Assembly: GCA_027576995.1 (NCBI GenBank) | Contig: JANBQC010000349.1 | Location: 1-23,627, forward strand | Length of the DNA stretch: 23,627 nucleotides | Direction of reading: 5' to 3' | Source of the DNA: Dimargaris cristalligena | Taxonomy: Eukaryota; Kickxellomycota; Dimargaritomycetes; Dimargaritales; Dimargaritaceae | Part shown: in pieces, positions 1 to 10,662 of the stretch | Numbering within the stretch: the stretch's first letter is position 1 | How the letters are laid out: the number at the start of each line of letters is the position of its first letter | Translations under genes and position numbers: made by a program | The notes under the pieces: model-generated | The model's input: the letters and a program-made list of their open reading frames with translations, nothing else | Told to the model about the DNA's origin: nothing | The model's database searches: none

Positions 1-787
1 TCAGGGGTGTACTTCCGATAAGTGCAAAAAATAGATAAAAAATAAAAGTAGGTAAAAAATGTGGTAAGTTCACCACAAATAGGCCCTATTGGGACCAGTT
101 AGATTCCTTAGCTTATTCTTATACTCTTAATTTACTCTAATAAATTATATATATACTTACTCCCCCTTATACTAACTAGTAAGTGTGTCTACTGTATGTC
201 CCTTACCTATACTACTGTAGCCTTTATTAGTTAGTACCATGTCCATACCTGATGCTGGTAGCCCACTTGGCTGAGCCTAAGCCCCACCTGCCAGTAGAAG
301 CCTATCCTTGGAACTTTTAATAGACTAAGAGTAGTAAACCCAGGCAACACAAAATATGGTTAAACCCAAATATATGCCTATTTTTTTAGCACATGTATTT
401 TTCATTTACTCTCTAATATTTTTCACACTTTAATTATTTATAATACCAGTATCTTCTCTGGAATTACCTATTATTCTCTAACTAGCCTATTATTATTCCA
501 CCAATTTCAGATGTATACACAATAATACCATGATAAGCTGCATTTTCCATTCATCACTCAGACCATCTACTAGAATACTGACTTGTTCATTAAGCCCTAA
601 CTGGTAAATGGTTTATTTAGTCCTCCCACTAAGGCTACTGACTTTATCCCAAGATAATGATGTCCGCAGCTATACCAACACACCAGGTCTTATTAATATA
701 ATATAGCCATTAAATTGAATCTTCCTATTACAATTTTATTGATCTAGATGATTCTAATTACTCTTAAATGGGCCACTAAATTGAATG
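1..787. mobile_element. CpG-depleted, probably decayed transposon block (left edge)
   Basis: The block is AT-rich with stop codons in every frame. Only two CpG dinucleotides occur in 787 bases (at 16 and 665), and none between 18 and 664. CpG returns at 788 and is common in the genes and spacers that follow. The block contains repeat copy A (82-344) and a short direct repeat GCCAYTAAATTGAAT at 706-720 and 772-786. Strong CpG loss is the expected trace of cytosine methylation followed by deamination, as in silenced repeats. The transposon label is inference: no reverse transcriptase, transposase or terminal repeat is visible, and the block may continue beyond the window. Confidence 0.5.
82..344 (+). 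repeat. Dispersed repeat, copy A (inverted relative to copy B at 10844-11107)
   Basis: This 263-bp segment aligns end to end with the reverse complement of 10844-11107 (264 bp). By eye there are about 40 mismatches and three or four one-base gaps, so roughly 83-85% identity, and most substitutions are transitions. Strong blocks include TTAGATTCCTTAGCTTATTC, CTTACTCCCCCTT, GTAGCCCACTTGGCT and AGACTAAGAGTAGT. Similarity stops sharply at both ends. No coding frame survives in it. It is probably a fragment of a decayed transposable element or LTR; the family cannot be named from sequence alone. Confidence 0.9.
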
Positions 788-1008
788 CGGGGATACTCTG
801 TTGGAAATTCATTTCCCCCGTCCCACTAATTACATCCCTGTGATTGGCTCGTCCTATACTCGGGACTATATTCTAGTCATTACTATATCATTCTACACCT
901 TAGACTTCATTCTAATCGTTATTACTGCTATTATCCAATTCAATAAAACTAACCATGGGCATCTAGCCTTGCCCCTTGCGGTTCTTTCTCTCTTCTTTAA
1001 ATCCTTTT

Positions 1009-2421
1009 TTAGTTGCATCTGAAGGTACTTGCGTTTACCATCGAATTTATATTTCCAACATACTCAACCACCAATTGTTCTACTAGGTTCCTATGTTTCA
1101 AGCCAACCCTCAGCTCCTGAATACTCGGCAGCTTTGAAATAAGAGCTACACATGAGTTCCAAGCGAATAACGATGGATGTATATGAAGGTAGGTGACAGA
1201 ATGATTGTAGAACTCTAGCTTGGTCAGCTTTTTAAACTCTATGGGACTGTATTCCACTATAGTAAATGATTTTAGGCGAGGTAATTGAGACAAGAACAAC
1301 ACAGCTGTACGCATTGGGACAGCCGTAATATGTAAGGCCAAAGATTCAAGGTTAGAAAAATTTAAAGATATTAGAGTGTCTATCTGTGGAATAACCCCTT
1401 TCCCAATGAGGTCTAGATTTTTAACTTGAGGCCAGGGTTGACCAAAAAAAATTTGTTGAGAAGTAAGATAGTGAGGGGACGCTGTGGCGGTGCTCCACGG
1501 GAAATCGATCATTAAACTGATCAAGCAGGGGTAATCAGCTGCCACGATATCATTGAGGGTCTGAATGCCGACCAAATTATCGCCACACATAAATTCTAGC
1601 GACACAAGCCGATTGAAAACGGGTGGGCGAGGCCCCAACAAAAGGGACAAGTGCCACCGGGAGTGGGGTAGGGCCAAACGGGTTAAATGCGAATAACGAG
1701 CCGCCATTTCCCGGCACATCTGGCCATCCGGATTGCCGACGTACATGTGCAATGTCTGGAGCGAGGTGAACGGCGCTAGCATCTGAAGAATGAGGTCAGT
1801 GCTACTTCCCTCAGTAAAAATTCCGGATACACTGAACGAGCGGATTCGAGTTAGGCGCCCATAGAGAGCCTTTGAGAAGTATTGCTTCTCATTGTCTTGA
1901 TAAGTTTGCAGCGGCTCGGTGTACGTATCCCTAAAATAAACGGATAATTTTTGGACTGAGGAGGGGGGGAGATGGTCTAAACAGCGAACTACCGCGGGCC
2001 ACTCGACGGGATTCTGGACCCCAAAGTCAATGTGTTCGAGGTGGTCTATTTGACTGAGAAACTGGCGGATAGTGTCGGACCAGTCGGGCTGTAAATCGAC
2101 GCCGAGCTGTATAAAAAGATATCGAATAGCCGGACGGTAAGTGCACAGGAACTGGTTTACAGCTTCGTGGTAAATGAACTCAGGCACTTTCTTCAGACTT
2201 AGTCGATAATGTGGGATTACCAGGCAGCGGATGTGGCAACATGTCGCCGCCAGTTGAAGCTGGTCCTGGTTACGCAAATAACGGACGAGCTGGGTGCCCA
2301 GGGCATGCGAAGGTTGAAAAAGCCATACTAGCAAGTTCAAACCCGGTGAGAAGCAAACGAGTAGTTTGTCAGAATTCTCGACCGAAGTAGTAGTGCTTCG
2401 ACCGGTGAGTAGCTCGGCCAT
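1009..2421 (-). CDS. F-box-like / leucine-rich-repeat-like protein
   Basis: This is a single-exon frame of 470 residues starting at the ATG at 2421. Residues about 38-76 resemble an F-box: hydrophobics spaced as in LGTQLVRYLRNQDQLQLAAT, followed by CCHIRCLVIPHYR. From about residue 120 to 460 there are irregular repeated segments of leucine-rich type, such as LEHIDFGV, LQTLHMYV, LTRLALPH, LVSLEFMC, VKNLDLIG, LESLALHI, LKSFTIVE and IQELRVGL. This is the usual layout of fungal F-box proteins, which would bring substrates to an SCF ubiquitin ligase through Skp1. Substrate and gene name are unknown. A TATAAA on the minus strand lies about 100 nt upstream. The frame is less GC-rich than the other genes here. 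An N-terminal exon or a degenerate family member cannot be excluded. Confidence 0.7.
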   Translation of the reverse strand: MAELLTGRSTTTSVENSDKLLVCFSPGLNLLVWLFQPSHALGTQLVRYLRNQDQLQLAATCCHIRCLVIPHYRLSLKKVPEFIYHEAVNQFLCTYRPAIRYLFIQLGVDLQPDWSDTIRQFLSQIDHLEHIDFGVQNPVEWPAVVRCLDHLPPSSVQKLSVYFRDTYTEPLQTYQDNEKQYFSKALYGRLTRIRSFSVSGIFTEGSSTDLILQMLAPFTSLQTLHMYVGNPDGQMCREMAARYSHLTRLALPHSRWHLSLLLGPRPPVFNRLVSLEFMCGDNLVGIQTLNDIVAADYPCLISLMIDFPWSTATASPHYLTSQQIFFGQPWPQVKNLDLIGKGVIPQIDTLISLNFSNLESLALHITAVPMRTAVLFLSQLPRLKSFTIVEYSPIEFKKLTKLEFYNHSVTYLHIHPSLFAWNSCVALISKLPSIQELRVGLKHRNLVEQLVVEYVGNINSMVNASTFRCN

Positions 2422-2517
2422 AGAAAGAAAGTGGCAATATAGTAGAACGAATACGTAGATATGAACGAATATTCAAAGTGAAATAGCTGAAGTATGAAGA
2501 TATCTGAGCCGGGATGG

Positions 2518-2525
2518 TTTATAAA
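2518..2525 (-). promoter_or_regulatory. TATA box of the F-box-like gene
   Basis: The minus strand reads CTTTTTATAAACC here, about 100 nt upstream of the ATG at 2421. The position and sequence suit a TATA element. The core is palindromic, so orientation is taken from the neighbouring gene. Confidence 0.4.
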
Positions 2526-4614
2526 AAGGGTCCTTAAAAGCCATCGCAGCCCTAAAGTGGCACCATCAACAGGTGTCGAACAGATGGGGCGGTTTAAAAG
2601 GTTGAGTGGGTTGGAGGGATTGGACACTCTGCATCATAAATATTCTACGACTGCGAGATTACCGTTTATTTCGCATATTTCCCCACCACACTCTGGACGC
2701 TACTATTGTTTACTCGCCGAGTGTGAAGATCGAGGAAAATACACCTGCCCGCTGACCCCATCCAACAATCAGGAAGACACAGTGCCGATATACGCACAAT
2801 AACCAACTCATAGAGGAGTCCTTAGTAAGCCGTTTCACATATTCCATTTGCTTGATTTTTTTCGATGTAGTGTCGATTGGTATCCAGACCCTCTTCTCAG
2901 CATCTTCCTTTGTAGAACTAACCGGAGGTACGGAACAAAAATTCTTCCCGAGAAATCAAATGATTAAGGCCATACTTTAGCTAAATTCTTGGTCAAATTG
3001 AAGTTGGTGAAATCTGGGTTTCACAATCGTTCTTGACATATAATAGGCCGTAAAGCATTGCCCATAAGGAGGCATTGAATCGCATTGACCACTTCGGTTC
3101 TGTTTTCTGCTTGGGATATTTATTGCTATTCGTGAAATACAATAGCATTCAGATTAAACGTAGACCGGACCTGGTCGATACCGGTTTGTGCCTGTTTATT
3201 CGTCTTATACTTGACGCCAGAACCCCTGTAGTTCCGTCCATTTAACAAATCCTAAAGTTACGGCAATTCGTAGCCGAATCCGCTATACCCAGTCTTCGAT
3301 GTCTGTTGCCAACCCTGCTATAATTTGTTATTATCATTGAACCTGTTGGTACTGTATAAATAACGTCAACTTTCCCGGTTGCCCAATGAAGACAGGCTAT
3401 TTTATATCTACGTCTTCAGGAAAAGGAGGTCCTGCATTAAGTATTTTTCAGAGTTTTAGTGTTTCCCGAGTATCTTTATTATCTAGTATTTACTGGTTTT
3501 TTTCCAACCTTATTGGAGACAGGAAACCCTTCCACCCATCGTGCCCAGTTTTCCCCGGCCTCCCCTTAACAGCCAATTACTACTTGGCCCTAGAGGTTCG
3601 TTACGTACCAGACACCCAGCACGATGGTCCATAGACCATAATTTCTACTAGTTTTGTATAACGTACTTATCCCAAAGGCATGGGGCGGTACCAAAAGGCA
3701 GTTCGCCATTTAGCTACAATGCTATAGCCAATTCCCGATAAATGGATTGTTCGTATTCCGTTTATTTGGTTATTGAGGTTTATTGTTACGCGCCATTAAC
3801 AAATATCTCTTGTTTATTTTGAATTGTGTATTAGCCCTGGCGGCATACATGATATTTTCATACGGGCTGTATTACATAAAATCCCTTGGATAAGGTAAAA
3901 ATTACAGGTAGAAAATAAGTGTCCAGCTTATTTTCCTATACACATGTCATTTAAACCCTTATACAGAGGGCCCAATTAGACCCGTATTATTTAACACCCT
4001 GAGCAGCCAGGTTTTTTCACCAAATTGACCTAATGAAACAATATAGGTCATGATGGCCATTTCCTATTTTACGTTTACCCTTCGCAATTGATTGTTTAAT
4101 GACCACGTCCTTCTCCAAACGAAGCACGATTTGGGCGGCTGAAAATCAATGGTGAATATATTGCGGAAAATTAAGGCAAAACAGAAATCGATGTAGGTTC
4201 ACTGTGAGTTAGTGTTCAGGGGTGAGTGTATAGTGTTTACTCCGTAAGCCAAATACAGATGCTACCCCGCTGCATAATTCAAAGCCCCCTCCCAATATTT
4301 TATATTAATCCCCGCCAAAATACAAGAGCCCCTTTTTCCAAGATAAAACAGTGTGGGATTGGGGATCTGATGTAGACCATTTTGGCCCCTATTTTGCTTT
4401 ACATGGCATACCTTCTACTGATCGAGGTTTATTAAATAATAGGTTGGTGGCAACGGGCAGCTCTGTCGCTGCGTCATTATCCTCGATTGATAGCTAATGA
4501 TCGGTATGATAAGGATCAGCCATCAGTGCACCGGTCTTTTCATGAACGAATGCATCGTATCAAAGCCATCCATTCTACCGCCAAAAAAATTATACTTGAA
4601 TGCTTTATCATGTG
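2526..4614. other. Intergenic spacer, no recognisable gene
   Basis: About 2 kb between the promoter of the F-box-like gene and the 3' end of allantoinase. The longest ATG frame (3386-3634, 82 residues) has no recognisable motif and lies in AT-rich DNA. No tRNA B-box, tandem array or clear splice pair was found. CpG occurs throughout, so this spacer differs from the CpG-depleted blocks at 1-787 and 10663-12058. Confidence 0.5.
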
Positions 4615-4620
4615 TTTATT
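4615..4620 (-). terminator. Poly(A) signal of allantoinase
   Basis: The minus strand reads AATAAA about 82 nt past the allantoinase stop codon. This fits a cleavage and polyadenylation signal for a short 3' UTR. Confidence 0.5.
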
Positions 4621-4701
4621 TGTAGCTCAGATACCTAACTCTAATACTAAATAACATCCGTTTAAATTCCCCCCACCGGCCTGGGCCCCAATTGGGTAAG
4701 T

Positions 4702-7040
4702 CTAGGCCTCCAGAATTATGCGACCGGGTGGGGTGGCAGAAAAATAAGCCGGCGTATCATCGGTACCGGAGGGTCGATTTCTCATGATTAGTAGACGTGG
4801 CTCGCTTTCCGTGGCAAGTCCGGTTGAAAAGGCCACCCGGCCGCGTACCAGGGTATGGTGAACGCGGCCGTAGAGGGTATGGCCCAAATAGGGGGTGACC
4901 TTGTGTCGAAAGTGAATGCCCACGGGGGTCACGACAAACGATTCTTCGGGGTCCCAAATGACCATGTCGGCGTCCATACCGGGTTGCAGCCGGCCCTTGC
5001 GCTGGTCGAGTTGAATGTGCTGAGCGGGACGTTCGCAAAGCCACGGTAGCAGTATACGGGGACACTCGTAGCCGCGTCGCTTCGCTTCGGTCCAAAGCAC
5101 TGACAGACCGAATTGCACGCTGGCGATGCCTCCCCAAGCGGCCAGGAAATCCCCCGTTTCGGGACATTTAAGGTCCGGGGTGGAGGGCGAGTGATCGGAA
5201 ACCACGAGATCGATGAGGCCCTCTTCCAGGGCCGCCCATAAGGCGTCCCGGTTTAGCTCGTCCCGAATGGGTGGACAGCACTTGTACTGGGTGGCTCCTG
5301 CCGGGATGGTCTGGGCACTTAGGGCTAAATAGTGGAAGCAGGTTTCGATGGTTAGGTTGACCCCGCGGGCTTTGGCAGCTTTGATAAGGGGCAACGCCTC
5401 CGCCGCACTGAGGTGGACAATATGGCCCCGAACGGCGGGATGCGCTTCTAACCAGCTGATTACTGCATGTATAGCGTCTACTTCCATGGCGGCGGGGCGG
5501 GATTCGAGAAAGGCCGTGTATTGGCGCGGATCAGCAGGGGGTTTCTCCAGGCTTGAGGTCTGCGTATATGTATGGGCTTGATTTTGATTTTGGGACTGGA
5601 TAGCTGGAAGAGAGAAGTAATCATTTTGGGTTTCCCGGGTAGTCGAATAGCCAACGGATTGCGGGGTCAGCAGATAGAGATCGCGGGGTAAATTGGGAAG
5701 AGGCCCACGGTCTATGGATACTGGGGGAGGGGCTGATTCATTGGCCAGTGAGGGGGTGATAGGCGTATCGATTGGCAAGCTACAGCCGCAAGAGGTCATT
5801 TCAGCATGGAAGAGGAGAGGAACGGCCCGGTGGGTGGGATCAGCGAAATCAGTCTATAATGGCAAAGGCGCGGCAAATATTTCAACGGGGGTGGGTCAAT
5901 AATTTAAGAGATGTGGTCAATGATTTGCCAATGGCAGCTCGCATTTATGGGGGAGCGATGGATGTGATAATGGCCCCAACAGAGACTTAAGCTTAAGGAG
6001 CAATTATCGATGTGATGGACCATTCTAGTTGATCAAGGTGGCGCAGGAAGGAAGGGAGATACGTACCCCCCGAATAGGTTGCCTCCCTCAGTGACCGGAC
6101 GGCAGTATATACAACTATCCAGCCGGGCAAATGTTAAGGCCACGTCCCTTCCTAGTCACACTTCTTAGCGGTGAGCCCAGTACTCAAATTTAGCTGCCCT
6201 GGGATTCCCCCTAGATCCAATGGCACCGGATAAGAAGAAGCACGATGCGAGACCCTGTCTTATCCCACCTCCAACAGGTTCATCTCCCGTATTCCTCACC
6301 CATGACTTCCCAAAAGGCATTCACTGATACCACCATCATTTGATTACCAGCCATGCCACTGCCTACGTCGTCGCATGTAGATTTGCGATGGAAATACCTA
6401 CCTCCAATACCTGAAGCGCCTTCAATACATCGCGGGACTCGACCATGGGAAATTCGGGAACCCCACTGTCGATCAAGAAGCCCTTGAACCCACGGACCCC
6501 AAAGTCGCGAAGGGGGAGCAAGTCCCCGTCGTTTCCGGGCACCATGCCACCCCAGAGCGCCACATCCACCCAACAACTATCACCTACGCTTTCGACTTTG
6601 GTCTGCGCGTGGTCCACGGTGGTGGTAGGCGGGATAGCATTGAGGGGCATGTCCACAATGGTGGTACAGCCCCCCGCGGCGGCGGCCTGGGAGGCCGTGG
6701 TCATACCCTCCCAGAGGGTCCGTCCGGGTTGGTTAACGTGAACGTGGGCGTCAATGACCCCGGGCATCAGCCAAAGGTCGCCGATATCCCAGAATCCAAG
6801 CTGGCCATCGTGAATCAGGCCCGCCGGCAGTTCGGCCGTCAGTCTCGGGAGGTGGGGCTCTATCGTCTGGACCGAAAAATGGCCAGGGATGATACGGTGG
6901 ATTAGCCCTTGGTAAACGGACAGGGTATACGGCCGAGGACCGGGCTGTTCGCTATTGAGTAGCACGCGATTCCCTGAGATAACAAACGCGGTGGGTTGGG
7001 CGGGCAGCGGATAGTCAAGCGGCGATAATGATACCGACAT
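4702..7040 (-). CDS. DAL1: Allantoinase, two exons
   Basis: Allantoinase hydrolyses (S)-allantoin to allantoate in purine catabolism; it is a binuclear-metal amidohydrolase. Exon 1 is 7040-6402 and exon 2 is 5853-4702, joined in phase 0, giving 596 residues. Predicted ligands are present: HVH (H99, H101) in PGVIDAHVHVNQPGRT, the lysine that would be carbamylated (K186) in VRGFKGFLID, H229 in VPLLFHAE, H387 in ETCFHYLAL and D433 in SDHSP. YKCCPPIR and FLAAWGGIASVQ are also family signatures. The start ATG gives a normal N-terminus. One oddity is an insertion of about 88 residues, low-complexity and rich in Pro, Ser, Gln and Asn (about 233-320), between the HAE motif and DPRQYTAFLESRP. The gene is head-to-head with ISN1. 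The symbol follows the yeast orthologue. Confidence 0.95.
5854..6401 (-). other. Intron of allantoinase (548 nt)
   Basis: The donor is GAG|GTAGGT at 6402/6401 and the acceptor is TTATAG|ACT at 5854/5853. The acceptor AG lies inside the in-frame TAG that would otherwise close exon 2 upstream, and no other AG exists between it and the conserved PLLFHAE motif, so the acceptor is well determined. Joining restores the usual spacing between the carbamylated lysine region and HAE. The donor could also be six bases downstream (GTATTT), but that would change the phase. This is the longest of the four introns seen here. Confidence 0.8.
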
Positions 7041-7979
7041 GGTGGCTTGACTCTAGAGTGAAGCAAAGCTTGTGGGGGACAGCTCGGAAAGTTGGTTTCA
7101 GACGGAAAGTAATTGGAAAAAATATAATGTGCAGAAGAAACCAGAGGGGGGAGGGGACGGGGTTCACAGTTATTTATTAAGATGGCCTGTGTGGTGGGGT
7201 AGACTGAGTAGTTTTATACCGTTCCGGAGTGGGGCTACACTGATGGTCGGATAAACCTTTCGACGACAGAAGGGGCGAGAGTAGATGAAACCACCTGGCC
7301 AGCCGCCTATTGGGTGCCTAACAGGGGGGAAAACTATTAATGAGCGGGGAACAGCCCAGTCACCCAATCCGTCGTCCTCAAATACTGTAAATTTGGCACT
7401 CTCCTTGCTTAATTTACACATTCATGGTGTTCGAAATAGACTGGGATGTGGAAGAAAAGGGAGGGGGGATTGACCTGGTTTGCAATTGCGCTGCCCTTTC
7501 ACCCTTGCTCACACTCCCACACATGTGTGCATCCGTATAATGCTATCGATGGCACTTCTATTTAGGGATGACCTGGTGGGGTATTTTTAGCACTAGGTAA
7601 TTCCACAGTAGTGGCTCCTTACCCATCAGTTCCAGGGATCGCCCTGATTATAACCACGGGGCTTGCTGGCCATGTCCACGTGATGCGTAGGCGAGTCGGG
7701 GTTTGGAATGGCGCTCTCTTCGTATAATCCAATTCGCTGATTTGTGACTGTGAACTAGCCAGTGGCGCTGCCTATCCCTGTCATCTGGTGTAGCCTGTCC
7801 TTTCGGACTGTACGACCTGGCCTCTTTTTATCCTGCGGGTTAGTTAGCCCTACCCCGGCCTATCCCCCTCCCTCTGCCCCATAACGTTCTCTTCTGAAAA
7901 GTATTCACCAGAGTTTTAGTTTATCCAACCCACTGCCTCATTACTGACAAACTCCCCCCATTCCGCTGGTTTACCTACC
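7041..7979. promoter_or_regulatory. Divergent promoter region between allantoinase and ISN1
   Basis: These 939 bases separate two start codons that face away from each other. On the allantoinase side the minus strand carries GGTATAAAAC (TATAAAA at 7212-7218), about 170 nt before its ATG. The ISN1 side is pyrimidine-rich from about 7850 to 7980, as in many fungal promoters without a strong TATA box. GATAA sites occur at 7250-7254 (+), 7828-7832 (-) and 7921-7925 (-); GATA factors control fungal purine catabolism, but three sites is close to chance. No convincing open frame lies inside. Confidence 0.55.
7212..7218 (-). promoter_or_regulatory. TATA box of allantoinase
   Basis: The minus strand reads TATAAAA in the context GGTATAAAACT, about 170 nt upstream of the ATG at 7040. 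It is the best TATA match in this divergent region and implies a 5' UTR of roughly 100-140 nt. Confidence 0.45.
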
Positions 7980-9696
7980 ATGACTTCGGTTTACCGTATC
8001 AACTACCACCTCCGGGCCCATAAGCGGGACCCGCTCATTGAGTTCATCAAGAGCATGCTGCTGACGCCCTTCGTCTTGCATGCCACCCCTACCACGTCGA
8101 GCGCCCTCCCCGTGGAGCAGTACCCCCGCTCCCCGGGCAGCGTGCCTGTCTCGCCCTGCGTCACCGACACCTGCACCTGGCTAGCCGAAACCCATGTCAG
8201 TGCCTACTCCCAGTCCGAGTTGCCCCAACTCCCCGACCCCGCCCTTCCCCTGAACCTACGTCGCAATTCGGACGCCATGCGCGCCAACGAACTTCGGTAC
8301 GCCGAAATTATGGCCGACGTCGAGGCCCTCATCACGGAGCACATTGAGATGCAGGAAAAAGGGCTCGAGAAGTACTCCCGGTTGCGGCGCCTGGTGCCCA
8401 CCGTAGGGACCTTCTTTACCCCCCTGCCGCTACGGGAGGCGTTCCTCTACGCCAACGCCAAGTATGCCATCTCGTCCCGTAAGTACGTTCCGCCCAGTTT
8501 CAACGATATCCGGCGCATTCTGAACACCGCCCAAGCGCGGTCCAGCGGGTCCCTGGTGCGTCTCATCACGTTCGACGGGGATATGACCCTGTACCCCGAT
8601 GGTCAGACCTTCGAAGAGGACAACCAAATCGCCCAGCAGCTCATCCATCTGCTGCGGCGGGATATTACGGTGGCAGTTGTGACGGCCGCTGGTTACACCA
8701 CGGATGTGGCCAAGTACGAAGCCCGCCTCTCCGGCCTTCTCCAGTGTTTCGCGCGCTCGGACCTCACCCCCACCCAACTGGGGCGCTTCTACGTCATGGG
8801 CGGCGAATGCAACTACCTGTTCCAGTGTACACCCGAAAGTCGTCTGGTCTATATCCCCGAGCAGACGTACCAGTCCCGCCTGTTGGACTGGACCGAGGCG
8901 GACATTCAGCGGTTCCTGGATGTCGCCGAACTCAACCTCAAGCAGTGTATTGCGGATATGAAGTTACAGGCCCAGGTCCTGCGCAAACCCAAGGCGGTGG
9001 GCATCATCCCCTCGGTGCCGCTCAGTCGCGAACAACTTGACGAATGCGCCCTGTCCACCCAACAGTGCCTGCTCCAGTACAATAAGGCCTCCAGCCCCGA
9101 CCAGGGCAAAATCCCCTTTTGCGCGTTCAATGGCGGTAGCGATGTGTGGGTGGATGTCGGAAACAAGCTTATTGGTGTGCAGGTCCTTCAAAACCATTTG
9201 GGATTCTCGCCCCGGGAAACTATTCACGTGGGAGACCAGGTAAGTTCAAGGGGTTATAGCAATATGCTACCAATTAATCTACGTTGGGAACAGGAATTGT
9301 CGCGATGGCATTAGAAGAATTTAAGGACCCTCCGGCCCAAAATCAGGTTAAACCTTGATATGAACGTGGGTGTAAATATCCCCCCCCACTACAATATCTA
9401 AACCACTGGTCCACTAATGCTAACCGAAATATTTTTGTTCCGTTGAAATAATAATGTTCTTCGTGCGTATAAATATGCATGCGCTTTGCGGGGTGACCAT
9501 GCCATTTCCCTTGTCCAACATCACTATTCCCAACCCCTAGTTCTTATCGACCGGTAACGACATTGCCACCCGCACAACCTGCTGCACCTGTTGGATCATT
9601 AATCCTCAAGAAACCCAAGAAATTCTCACTGAGCTGATTGAGGAACTGGAAGGTAAACCCACTACTGCATCAACTCCCACCGAAACTACTCTCTAA
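7980..9696 (+). CDS. ISN1: IMP-specific 5'-nucleotidase, two exons
   Basis: ISN1 dephosphorylates IMP to inosine in the cytosol and belongs to the HAD superfamily. Exon 1 is 7980-9239 and exon 2 is 9541-9696, joined in phase 0, giving 471 residues, close to the yeast length of about 450. The N-terminus (YRINYHLRAHKRDPLIEFIKSML...FVLHATP) is typical of the family. HAD motif I is at 198-205 (FDGDMTLY; D199 nucleophile, D201), motif II is near T235 (VVTAAGY), and the acidic motif is split by the intron: HVGDQ (D419) ends exon 1 and FLSTGND (D427) opens exon 2. The unspliced frame would run to 9314 and lose the conserved FLSTGND...RTTCCTCWI end, so splicing is needed. The start ATG has a good context (ACCATGA). 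It sits divergently beside allantoinase. Confidence 0.95.
9240..9540 (+). other. Intron of ISN1 (301 nt)
   Basis: The donor is CAG|GTAAGT at 9239/9240 and the acceptor is CCCCTAG|TTC at 9540/9541. A CTAACC branch-like site lies at 9419-9424, far upstream of the acceptor, so the true branch site is uncertain. The junction rebuilds the conserved GDQFLSTGND motif exactly, which makes this intron very secure. Confidence 0.92.
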
Positions 9697-9838
9697 ACCC
9701 GCTCAGTCTATGCGAGGGACCAGGTAGGTGACCTTTCCTACCACTGCCCTAAATCCCCTGAAAATCACCGGGTCTCATTCCGTGGGATTGTAGTCCCCTT
9801 TTACACGTCACTTGACATTTTCCCGTAATTTTTCAAAA

Positions 9839-9849
9839 AATAAAATAAA
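9839..9849 (+). terminator. Double poly(A) signal of ISN1
   Basis: Two overlapping AATAAA hexamers (9839-9844 and 9844-9849) lie about 145 nt after the ISN1 stop codon. Confidence 0.5.
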
Positions 9850-10662
9850 TGAACACTCAACCAGCCCTGGGTTGCGGCATATTAAAACCCAGATGTATAT
9901 GGAGTGTCCTAACCCACGGTTTTTAGGGGGAAACAAGAGACGCCCTTATACGACTTTATTTATCCTCATGTGGAAATACCCTCCCCCCCCACTATTATTC
10001 CCCAGTCTTTCCAATAATTTCCAAATTGTCTATCATTATGAATTAATAATAGGTAGCTAACTTCCAAAAGCCATTTTCCAATTGCATTAAAAGGGGTCAG
10101 AACGAGGGAATATGAATGCCATTATCCAATTTCTTGATTAATTGTCTGAAAAAGGAGGCGTGTGCTGCCACGCGTGTGAATCGCACTGATTAGACTAAGT
10201 GCCTCAATCTATCAACTGGTTCATATGCCTTGGTGATATATTACTCAAGAAAATGATTTCGCAGTGGTCTGAACCCAGGGGAGACACAAGCAACTGCTTC
10301 CCCGGAAACTCCGTCCAGTATCCGATGATTCTAATCCACATTTTGTCTTGGGCAATGTCGCCCTGTTATCCAATTTTCATCGAATAACTTTTACTCGGTC
10401 CCCCTTGTCGCCAAGTGCTTATATTTAAGGTCTACATAGACCTCCTTATACGCCCACCTCTTTTAAGCACTCCCGCGCCTAGATTTGCCCTTTTATATAT
10501 TGATGTCCCCCTAATAATTACTACCAAATTGTGGTTGGTGGACATCCCCAGTCTAATAGGTATCTATCAAGCGGACTCGAGTATTGTACTTGGGCAGTGA
10601 ACCATTTTGATAATGGATATTTGGATGAAAGAGAGAGTTCTATATTAATCGTTAGTCAATGC
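9850..10662. other. Intergenic spacer, no recognisable gene
   Basis: Only short frames without recognisable motifs occur here (for example 10199-10387 and 10415-10600). CpG dinucleotides are present up to 10661 and then nearly vanish, which marks the left edge of the next block. Confidence 0.45.

Noticed and set aside
3386..3634. An 82-residue ATG frame as a small gene
   Set aside because: It has no recognisable motif, lies in AT-rich spacer, and frames of this length are expected by chance.
7041..7979. GATA-factor control of the allantoinase-ISN1 promoter
   Set aside because: Three GATAA sites in 939 bp on both strands is near the chance number (about two) and they are not clustered, so the sequence does not support a specific claim.
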